Program-made: the position numbers and the translations under genes
The notes under the pieces: generated by a model
What the model saw: only the letters and a program-made list of their open reading frames with translations
Told to the model about the DNA's origin: nothing
The model's database searches: none
Part shown: in pieces, positions 1 to 5,428 of the stretch
How the letters are laid out: every line of letters begins with the position of its first letter
Position numbering within the stretch: the first letter of the stretch is position 1
Source: Candidatus Delongbacteria bacterium
Lineage (GTDB): Bacteria; Delongbacteria; UBA4055
Assembly: GCA_027858795.1 (NCBI GenBank)
Contig: JAQICF010000200.1
Coordinates: 1 to 7,381 of the forward strand
Reading direction: 5' to 3'
Length of the DNA: 7,381 nucleotides

Positions 1-76
1 AAGCTATAAGATTACTTTTAAATATGTTTTTCAAAAGACGAAAATCTAAAAAAGAAATCAATTCTAGCTATAACAA

Positions 77-370
77 TCAACCTTTGTTAGACTTATGAAA
101 ATTTTCGGGGGTTTTCAGTACACTCTCAACACTTGATTCCAGAGGAATTAAATAACTGAATGTCTTTACCGGTAACTGTGGATTTCCGATTCCCTTTGTA
201 TGACGGTAACCGCCTTCAATTAAGACAACATCATAACCATCTTGTGATACAGTCTCAATTTTATTAACATCAGTTGCAACATCCCCGGTATAATTTCCAT
301 ACAGAAATCCCGTAGCGAACATTATTATTACTAGCACTTCCAACATGATTCTTCTCACTTCTACCTCCAT
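77..370 (-). CDS. Truncated gingipain (C25)-type propeptide fragment, probable remnant of a larger secreted protease gene
   Basis: This 97-codon frame has a signal-peptide-like start: basic residues (RR at 6-7), then a hydrophobic stretch at about residues 9-24. It continues with a segment resembling the start of the C25 peptidase propeptide family: GYDVVLIEGG, then GNPQLPVKTFSYLIPLESSV at about residues 62-81. In full-length members this hallmark (G-x-P-x-LPV, then IP) precedes the rest of the propeptide and a caspase-like catalytic domain. Here the frame ends in TGA about 16 residues after the motif, and neither alternative frame stays open. The catalytic domain and any sorting domain are therefore absent. 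It starts 26 bp after the stop of the upstream FGE-like gene, so it could be the last gene of that operon. The ATG at 370 has no clear Shine-Dalgarno; ATG 346 is an alternative, but it would lose the positive n-region. It is most likely a decayed or recombined gene end; a small stand-alone secreted protein is possible. The family assignment rests on motif recognition only. Confidence 0.55.
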   Translation of the reverse strand: MEVEVRRIMLEVLVIIMFATGFLYGNYTGDVATDVNKIETVSQDGYDVVLIEGGYRHTKGIGNPQLPVKTFSYLIPLESSVESVLKTPENFHKSNKG

Positions 371-396
371 TTTCGTTGCATTTAATATATTTTAAT

Positions 397-1344
397 TTAA
401 GGCTTTCTAACAATTCTGAACCCTTTTTCACTATAACCAAAGTCAAGTAACTCATATATTCTGAGAGCTATATAACAATCGAAGTAATTATCATACCAGT
501 GACCACCACGTGATACTTTATCACGATCTCCGCTGTCAGGACCATGCGGATCAATGACAATCCCGGCATCATAACACTCCTGGTAATAAAAATAATCAGG
601 ATAATCAGCCCAGTCCCAGCAAAATTCTGACAAATTACCACTCATATCATGTATACCTAATTGGTTCTGTGCTTTCAATCCTACTGGTTTAGTACCGATT
701 CCAGTTAAAAAATCAAATTCATCATACCATGCAACATCATCAACTATATTACTTCCACTGTATAAGTAATTATCAGTCCAATGTATACCACCTCTTGCAG
801 CATATTCCCATTCCGCTTCTGTAGGTAATCTGTAACCGTTTGCTTCCCAGTTACATTCAACTAGATCCCATTCAGGATTAGGATACGAATAATTAGGAAT
901 ACTTCCCCAGTCATCGGGATCAGTTGAACCATAAAGAGTATAAGCAGGTGTATATCCTTCAGCGATGCTTCTTTTATTGCAATACACGATCATATGATAC
1001 CAATTCATTCCATAAGCCGGAAAGTTATCCCCTAATCCGTATTGATAACTGCCACAGGGAGCCATATGTTGCTGCCATTCTAATTGAGTAACTTCATACT
1101 TGCCAATGTAAAAATCACTAACTGTTACGCTATGTATCGGTTTGCATCCGACTTGAATACTGTCATTTCCCATTTCAAAAGTACTACCCTCAACAAAAAC
1201 CATAGAGTTTTCAGTTATCTGTAAATACTCTATATCATTCAGATCAAATTCAATAGATGAAGTTCCATCATTAAAGTTGACTTCCATTTTAGCTGAAAAA
1301 CAAACAGTAGTTATTATTGCAAATATTATCAGTAATTTTTTCAA
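397..1344 (-). CDS. Secreted FGE-sulfatase (SUMF1-like) domain protein, paralog 1
   Basis: This 315-aa protein has a signal peptide (about residues 1-18, MKKLLIIFAIITTVCFSA). A short beta-rich module follows (19-46), then an FGE-sulfatase/SUMF1 domain running to the C-terminus. Visible hallmarks are MVFVEGSTFEMG (48-59), HSVTVSDFYIGKYEVT (71-86), YRLPTEAEWEYAARGG (171-186), GIHDMSGN (230-237), SRGGHW (278-283) and GFRIVRKP (308-315). Family enzymes convert cysteine to formylglycine using two active-site cysteines downstream of the RGG motif. Here only the second aligns (C290), and the first position is Asp, so catalysis is unlikely. A structural, C-type-lectin-like or ligand-binding role is more plausible, but that is inference. 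There is no sorting domain. The start is TTG, chosen because a perfect AGGAGG lies 9 nt upstream and the signal peptide begins there. It lies 34 bp after the stop of its paralog and is probably co-transcribed with it. Confidence 0.88.
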   Translation of the reverse strand: MKKLLIIFAIITTVCFSAKMEVNFNDGTSSIEFDLNDIEYLQITENSMVFVEGSTFEMGNDSIQVGCKPIHSVTVSDFYIGKYEVTQLEWQQHMAPCGSYQYGLGDNFPAYGMNWYHMIVYCNKRSIAEGYTPAYTLYGSTDPDDWGSIPNYSYPNPEWDLVECNWEANGYRLPTEAEWEYAARGGIHWTDNYLYSGSNIVDDVAWYDEFDFLTGIGTKPVGLKAQNQLGIHDMSGNLSEFCWDWADYPDYFYYQECYDAGIVIDPHGPDSGDRDKVSRGGHWYDNYFDCYIALRIYELLDFGYSEKGFRIVRKP

Positions 1345-1353
1345 TTTTATTTT

Positions 1354-1359
1354 CCTCCT
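1354..1359 (-). promoter_or_regulatory. Strong Shine-Dalgarno (AGGAGG) that fixes a TTG start
   Basis: On the minus strand AGGAGG is followed by nine A/T-rich bases and then TTG AAA AAA, the start of the signal peptide of the 315-aa FGE-like protein. No ATG lies in this reading frame near the signal peptide start, so this site supports TTG at 1344 as the real initiation codon. Confidence 0.7.
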
Positions 1360-1378
1360 GAGTCAGTAAATAAAATAA

Positions 1379-2338
1379 TTAAGGTTTCCTTACTACTCGA
1401 AATCCACAGTAATTATAAGAACCGTCGTGTCCTGTAACTTCACGGTACGAAACACGACAGGAATAAGAATCACCTACGTAAGCTCCTCCTTTTGGTATAC
1501 AAGTTCCTACCCACCCATTGCCTGTTGATGGACCAGTAGGATCATAAACCGTTCCTAAATCGTAGCAATCAGAATAATAATCAGGGTCAAAAGTATCCCA
1601 GCACCATTCTTCAACATTACCACTCATATCATAAATTCCGATTTGATTAGGTAATTTTGTAGCCACCTTTTGCAAGTACCCCCCCCCCGAATTAGCAGTA
1701 TACCATGCATAATCTGTCAAGTCTGTTTCAAGATGACATCCGCTGTATTCGAAATCATCAGTATTATGAATACCTCCTCTTGCAGCATATTCCCATTCCG
1801 CTTCTGTTGGTAATCGATAACCATCAGCTACCCAATTACATACAACAGCATCCCAGTCAGGTGTATTTGGATCACTTAATTCGGTCGGTATGCGTCCCCA
1901 GTCATCAGGATTTGTTGAATCATAAATTGTATAGCAGGGTTCAAATCCTTCCATGACACTTCTTTTATTGCAGTAAACAAGCGAATGATACCAGCTCATA
2001 TCATTCGCAGGATATTTATCTCTATCCTGATTACCGATACCGACAAAAGTATCCATGACTTCACGCCACTCTTTCCATGTAATCTCTGTTTTATTTATAT
2101 AAAAATCGCTCACTGTCACACTATGCACAGGTAATTCTTCAATACTACCACGGTCGTAGTGGTCACCCATTTCAAATGTTCCACCCTGGACAAAAATCAT
2201 CGAGCTGTCACAGAATTCGATATTTCTAAGTTCATTATAATCAATATCTACGGAAGCTGTGCTATCGTTGAAACTAATGTGTATGATTCCTCCAAAGCAC
2301 AAATTAAAAACCATTAATACCAGCATTATATATCTCAT
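1379..2338 (-). CDS. Secreted FGE-sulfatase (SUMF1-like) domain protein, paralog 2, with a G10 tract
   Basis: This 319-aa protein (from ATG 2338) has a signal peptide (about residues 1-16) and the same short beta module as its neighbours (about 19-45). An FGE-sulfatase domain follows with MIFVQGGTFEMG (47-58), HSVTVSDFYINKTEIT (72-87), YRLPTEAEWEYAARGG (174-189), GIYDMSGNVEEWCWD (234-248), PKGGAY (282-287) and CGFRVVRKP (311-319). It is a tandem paralog of the next gene downstream. Only one of the two FGE catalytic cysteines aligns (C294, in SYSCR), so enzymatic formylglycine formation is doubtful. The coding strand contains ten consecutive G (1679-1688) encoding Ser-Gly-Gly-Gly at 217-220; a slip there would remove about the last 100 residues. 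A GTG at 2350 could add four residues, but neither start has a strong ribosome site; ATG 2338 is preferred for the compact signal peptide. It begins 16 bp after the stop of the 179-aa gene, so the two are operonic. Confidence 0.87.
   Translation of the reverse strand: MRYIMLVLMVFNLCFGGIIHISFNDSTASVDIDYNELRNIEFCDSSMIFVQGGTFEMGDHYDRGSIEELPVHSVTVSDFYINKTEITWKEWREVMDTFVGIGNQDRDKYPANDMSWYHSLVYCNKRSVMEGFEPCYTIYDSTNPDDWGRIPTELSDPNTPDWDAVVCNWVADGYRLPTEAEWEYAARGGIHNTDDFEYSGCHLETDLTDYAWYTANSGGGYLQKVATKLPNQIGIYDMSGNVEEWCWDTFDPDYYSDCYDLGTVYDPTGPSTGNGWVGTCIPKGGAYVGDSYSCRVSYREVTGHDGSYNYCGFRVVRKP
1679..1688 (-). repeat. Homopolymer tract, G10 on the coding strand
   Basis: Ten consecutive C on the plus strand (G on the coding strand) lie inside the second FGE-like gene, in a window that otherwise has no G/C run close to this length. 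The present length keeps the gene in frame: AAT TCG GGG GGG GGG TAC. Tracts of this kind are classic slipped-strand sites. A sequencing or assembly length error is also possible. Confidence 0.9.
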
Positions 2339-2354
2339 TTTGAGTCTCACTTAT

Positions 2355-2894
2355 TCATTTAATTAATAGTACTTTACTACTAAGGACATGGTCATTCTGA
2401 CTTACTTTCACAAAATATACACCTGAAGAAACTCTGTTACCTCCGGCATTCCATTTAATAGAATGATTCCCTGAGTTTAATTTTTCTTCCTGTATTGTCT
2501 CAACATATTGACCCAAATGGTTGAATATGTCAATTTGTGTAAGCCCGGGTTCTTTTAATGTAAAACTTATCGTAGTGACTGGATTAAATGGGTTAGGATA
2601 ATTTCTTAGAAGCGATATTCCCATATTGCTAAATATTTCCTCATGGTCTTCAATTCCACTTGAGTCTGTAAAAGAGATATTACTTACTTTATCAATATCA
2701 AAATCAAAATAAGTACCATCTTTTTGCTTTATCCTCAGAATTTTATTATTAAGTTCTGAAAATGACATACTGGAAATATTTTCCATTTTATAATTTTGAA
2801 TCGTAGAATCTCTGTTCACTTTAAACAAATCCTGACTGAATAGTGAATATGTATTCATGATAATTATGACGAAAATACAAACCTTTCTTTTCAT
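2355..2894 (-). CDS. Small secreted protein that is mostly a T9SS C-terminal sorting domain
   Basis: This 179-aa protein has a signal peptide (about residues 1-20, ending LFSQ). A linker carries two copies of a short module: about 22-46, ending MENISSMSFSE, and 51-77, KILRIKQKDG through VSNISFTD. It ends in a type IX secretion sorting domain from about residue 93: LLRNYPNPFNPVTTISF, IDIFNHLGQYV, SSGVYFVKV and the terminal KVLLIK. In known systems such a domain directs the protein across the outer membrane and is often used for surface attachment. There is no passenger domain beyond about 70 residues, which is unusual. A GGAG lies 7 nt before the ATG, and a near-consensus promoter lies about 70 bp upstream, making this the first gene of the operon with the two FGE-like proteins. 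The module also appears at their N-termini. An adaptor or anchor role for the FGE-like proteins is speculative. Confidence 0.88.
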   Translation of the reverse strand: MKRKVCIFVIIIMNTYSLFSQDLFKVNRDSTIQNYKMENISSMSFSELNNKILRIKQKDGTYFDFDIDKVSNISFTDSSGIEDHEEIFSNMGISLLRNYPNPFNPVTTISFTLKEPGLTQIDIFNHLGQYVETIQEEKLNSGNHSIKWNAGGNRVSSGVYFVKVSQNDHVLSSKVLLIK

Positions 2895-2962
2895 TTGAAT
2901 ACTCCAAATATTTTAATCGTCCCAAAAAAAACCAGGTATTTAACCCGTAATTTATTCATTGC

Positions 2963-2991
2963 ATAATATTGAAAAATAAATCAAATGTCAA
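2963..2991 (-). promoter_or_regulatory. Sigma-70-type promoter for the 179-aa/FGE-like operon
   Basis: On the minus strand a perfect -35 hexamer TTGACA (2991-2986) is followed by exactly 17 bases and the -10 hexamer TATTAT (2968-2963, one mismatch from TATAAT). Predicted transcription would start near 2955, giving a leader of about 60 nt to the ATG at 2894 that contains the GGAG ribosome site. Confidence 0.7.
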
Positions 2992-3073
2992 GAAATAATA
3001 ATTGTCTTTTTTAGTTATAATGCTATTTCGTATGATAATTAATCTAATTATTCTCTTTACATTAAACAGATTG

Positions 3074-3114
3074 AATAATAAATTGACACATATGGATTGA
3101 AGAACTTATTCTTA
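3074..3114 (+). repeat. Dispersed 41-bp repeat, copy 1
   Basis: This stretch matches 7022-7062 at 39 of 41 positions in the same orientation. The differences are T/G at 3093 and T/A at 3107. A further matching block lies to its left: 3046-3062, against 6994-7010, differing at one base. The similarity therefore covers roughly 70 bp with a diverged segment between the blocks. The two copies flank the FG-GAP/beta-helix operon. Confidence 0.8.
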
Positions 3115-3147
3115 AAAGAAAAATAAACAATCCCTATGTGTCAATTT
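3080..3147. repeat. 68-bp inverted-repeat element with 20-bp arms
   Basis: The left arm at 3080-3099 (AAATTGACACATATGGATTG) and the right arm at 3128-3147 (CAATCCCTATGTGTCAATTT) are inverted repeats matching at 19 of 20 positions. They are separated by 28 bp that contain a smaller hairpin, AAGAA-ctta-TTCTT. The element lies between the terminator of one operon and the promoter of the next. The left arm and the small hairpin recur at 7022-7062, but no right arm is present there. It could be a miniature transposable element or a palindromic intergenic repeat. There is no T-run after the stem, so it does not look like a terminator. Confidence 0.75.
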
Positions 3148-3155
3148 AAAGATAT

Positions 3156-3185
3156 AAAAAAAGAGGTGGTTTCGATGCCACCTCT
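3156..3185 (-). terminator. Intrinsic terminator of the FG-GAP/beta-helix operon
   Basis: Read on the minus strand, AGAGGTGG (3185-3178) pairs perfectly with CCACCTCT (3169-3162) across an 8-nt loop, and the stem runs directly into seven T (3162-3156). It lies 25 bp beyond the stop codon of the beta-helix gene at 3211 and has the canonical GC-stem plus T-run form. Confidence 0.9.
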
Positions 3186-3210
3186 AGTAATGTATTCAGT
3201 TTTACTGAGA

Positions 3211-5079
3211 CTATTTCGTAAGTATCATCTTCTTTGTGATGCTCATTCCATTTGCTTCAAGAGTGTAAAAATACATACCTGAGTTAAAATTACTTGCATT
3301 GAAATTTACTGAGTAAATTCCTGCTTCTTTACTTCCGTTTACAAGTTCAGATACTAACTGTCCGTTAATATTATAAACATTTAGTTTTACATCACTTTCT
3401 GTAGGTAAAGCAAATCTAATTTCAGTTGTTGGATTGAATGGATTCGGATAGTTTTGGTAGAGATTTACTTCAGATGGTAGAGCAGATTCTACAATATCAG
3501 TTTTCTCTTCGCCGTTCTCTTCATTTCCTGTCAACTTAGCAAGTAAGTTACTAATAGTTGAAGAATTATAAGCTGATTTACCTTTACCTTCAGCATTCTT
3601 CATCATGTTACATATAGCAATGTCTATTTCTGCTAATATAACTTCACCCTCTGAAGTAGCTTCGAGTTTCATTTCTTCAGCCAAAGCAATAGCTTCATCA
3701 TACTTCTTGCTTTTGATCTTAGTTGAAATTTTCATTTCTTTGTAGAACTTCTTGTTTATTGTTTCATCATCCGATTCTATTTTTGCATCAAAGATCTTCA
3801 CTAGTGGCTCAAGTGCAATTTCTTGTTTTACATATAGATCTGGTAATTTTGCTAAAGCAAGCACATATTCTTGACTTTGCAAGCTATCTACCAGATCAGT
3901 ATTATTATCAACAACAACTTCAAGTTTTTTGATTGCTTGATCAATTTTGCCATCAATTTCAAATCCAACTGCTAAAGATAGCATCCTTTCATCGAAACTT
4001 ATTTCATTGCCTGGTATTGGACTCATGATTTCATCTGAAAATGCTACCGTAGCATAAGGTCTATAGTTAATAACATATCTTTCATATAGATCAAAATAAT
4101 CAATACTTATCGCCGATGCACTCCAATAATTGTTTGTAGCATTGATATCTACTCTACTTGGTAAATCAACTTTTGAAACTAAGTGGCTTTCTCCAACGAT
4201 ACATGGAGATGCAGGTATCCCATTAATAATTTCTGAATAGATATTATTTCTTCCATTTTCTAAATAAGCACTTGCAGAATATTTCAAGAATATTTGACCT
4301 AATCCATTGTTGATAATATCATTATTTTTACTTGTAGATAACGGAGTTAACATTGGGTAAGCATTATAACCAATAATATGTAATCCATAACCTGAGTTAT
4401 TCTGAATTAGATTATCTGAGACTATAGGCAAACCAAGTATTATCTCTATCCCATTGTTATAGCTTTCAATTGTATTATCTCGTATAAAACCATTCGAAGA
4501 TGTTAAAACAATACCGGAACCAAACCCTTCACCTTGTAGGGTATTGAGCCTGATCAAATAATTGTCACAATTAACAAGATCAATGCCTGTTTGACAGTTT
4601 TTAAATATAGTATTTGATATCTCACAATTAAAAGGTGCTCCACTTATTCCTGTTATCGCATTTGTTATACTTACATTTGCAAGCTTAATGGTACTATCTA
4701 CCTCACCTTTAATTCCATTCCAATAACCTTCTAGCGGAATATAATTAAATTGCGGATCTGTTCTAACAACCCCATCAGGTAGAATAGGATGTACTGTCTC
4801 GATTTTACCATCTTTTTTCACAAGTATTTCAGCACCTTCATAAACATCAATTACAGCACAATCTTCAATATATAGATTCGCACCTTCTTCAATAATCAAT
4901 TTCGCACCAGCAAATAACTCAAGGTGAGTTCCATATGTTAAACTTTCTCTGTTTTTCAATATCAAATTACCGAATACTTTTACATTTGAATTAGGTTCGA
5001 ATATAAGATTAGCTCCAGCTTCTACAATTAAGCTGGAATTAGCTCCTATATCTAAAATTGCTCCATCGGGAATATCGTC
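3211..5079 (-). CDS. Right-handed beta-helix protein with helical segment and T9SS sorting domain (3' part of a frameshifted gene)
   Basis: The frame is open from 5079 to the stop at 3211 (622 codons). It has no convincing start: the first start-like codon is a TTG at 4965 without a ribosome site, inside repeat structure that already began upstream. Residue numbers here count from that TTG. Upstream and early residues are short beta repeats (IPDGAILDIG, LIVEAGANLIFE, LELFAGAKLIIEEG, AEILVKKDGKI) typical of the start of pectate-lyase-like parallel beta-helices. Residues about 90-285 continue as N-x-I/GI-type coils (FKNCQTGIDL, IRDNTIESYNNGIEI), closing with the NNYW motif (278-281). Residues about 322-457 are charged and helical, resembling TPR pairs. 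A sorting domain follows from about 500 (LYQNYPNPFNPTTEI, ending KKMILTK). No catalytic residues are recognised. It is a surface or secreted protein of unknown ligand. The missing N-terminus is the frame at 5052-5405. Confidence 0.82.
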   Translation of the reverse strand, partial: DDIPDGAILDIGANSSLIVEAGANLIFEPNSNVKVFGNLILKNRESLTYGTHLELFAGAKLIIEEGANLYIEDCAVIDVYEGAEILVKKDGKIETVHPILPDGVVRTDPQFNYIPLEGYWNGIKGEVDSTIKLANVSITNAITGISGAPFNCEISNTIFKNCQTGIDLVNCDNYLIRLNTLQGEGFGSGIVLTSSNGFIRDNTIESYNNGIEIILGLPIVSDNLIQNNSGYGLHIIGYNAYPMLTPLSTSKNNDIINNGLGQIFLKYSASAYLENGRNNIYSEIINGIPASPCIVGESHLVSKVDLPSRVDINATNNYWSASAISIDYFDLYERYVINYRPYATVAFSDEIMSPIPGNEISFDERMLSLAVGFEIDGKIDQAIKKLEVVVDNNTDLVDSLQSQEYVLALAKLPDLYVKQEIALEPLVKIFDAKIESDDETINKKFYKEMKISTKIKSKKYDEAIALAEEMKLEATSEGEVILAEIDIAICNMMKNAEGKGKSAYNSSTISNLLAKLTGNEENGEEKTDIVESALPSEVNLYQNYPNPFNPTTEIRFALPTESDVKLNVYNINGQLVSELVNGSKEAGIYSVNFNASNFNSGMYFYTLEANGMSITKKMILTK

Positions 5080-5405
5080 TTATTTATGATCTCATATTCT
5101 CCATTGGCTTCGTTGATGAATATCAATCTACACGGGTGATGCCATTTAGCAATCGGATAATCATCCACAAAATAAAACCAGCTGTTTTCATATTGAGACG
5201 ATACAGTTTCACCATTCCAGAGCATTACTGAATTCTGAGAAGTCAGAATTTGATCAGATTCATAAACATTCACTTTTTCAATTTCATCACCTAGGATATC
5301 ATTCAGCACAATATCTTTCGCATCTGTACTTGTAACTCCTGCAACTATAAGTGAAACATACAGCAATACAAATGTAACTACGTACTTCATTTTCGCTTTA
5401 CACAT
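5052..5405 (-). CDS. Signal peptide and N-terminal domain of the beta-helix protein (5' part of a frameshifted gene)
   Basis: This 117-codon frame starts at an ATG with a good AAGGAG 7 nt upstream. A signal peptide (about residues 1-23, MCKAKMK followed by a hydrophobic core) is followed by a domain with NSWFYFVDDYPIAKWHHPCR (about 74-93) and LIFINEANGEYEIINKT. I recognise this SW-x-F-x-DD-x-P-x-A-x-W-x-HPC-R pattern as an N-terminal module of secreted proteins in FCB candidate phyla, without an assigned function. The frame stops at 5052, exactly where the beta-helix frame begins (28-bp overlap region). Removing two bases from the ATAT at 5073-5076 would give K-T-I-P-D-G-A-I-L-D-I, a smooth join to the beta-helix repeats. 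The combined span of 2195 bp is two more than a multiple of three, consistent with this. It starts 23 bp after the FG-GAP gene and is co-transcribed with it. Confidence 0.78.
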   Translation of the reverse strand: MCKAKMKYVVTFVLLYVSLIVAGVTSTDAKDIVLNDILGDEIEKVNVYESDQILTSQNSVMLWNGETVSSQYENSWFYFVDDYPIAKWHHPCRLIFINEANGEYEIINKTIFPMEQF

Positions 5406-5428
5406 TACTCGTCTCCTTTTTACATTAA

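Noticed and set aside
1..76. Continuation of the propeptide gene, or a terminator, at the left edge
   Set aside because: All three minus-strand frames are interrupted by stops and no GC-rich stem with a T-run is visible. I see nothing supportable there.
270..455. Minus-strand open frame of 61 codons overlapping two genes
   Set aside because: It straddles the end of the FGE-like gene and the start of the propeptide fragment in another frame, without signal peptide or motif.
1705..1956. Plus-strand open frame of 83 codons
   Set aside because: It lies antisense inside the strongly supported FGE-like gene, shows no domain or ribosome site, and is low in complexity.
3080..3147. Palindrome as a second transcription terminator
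   Set aside because: No T-run follows the stem on either strand, and a canonical terminator already lies just upstream at 3185-3156.
3723..3932. Plus-strand open frame of 69 codons
   Set aside because: It is antisense to the helical part of the beta-helix protein and is a by-product of that gene's codon pattern.
5060..5080. Programmed -1 ribosomal frameshift in the beta-helix gene
   Set aside because: The junction reads A TTC CCG, which does not fit the X XXY YYZ slippery pattern, and no stimulatory hairpin is evident. A simple indel explains it better.
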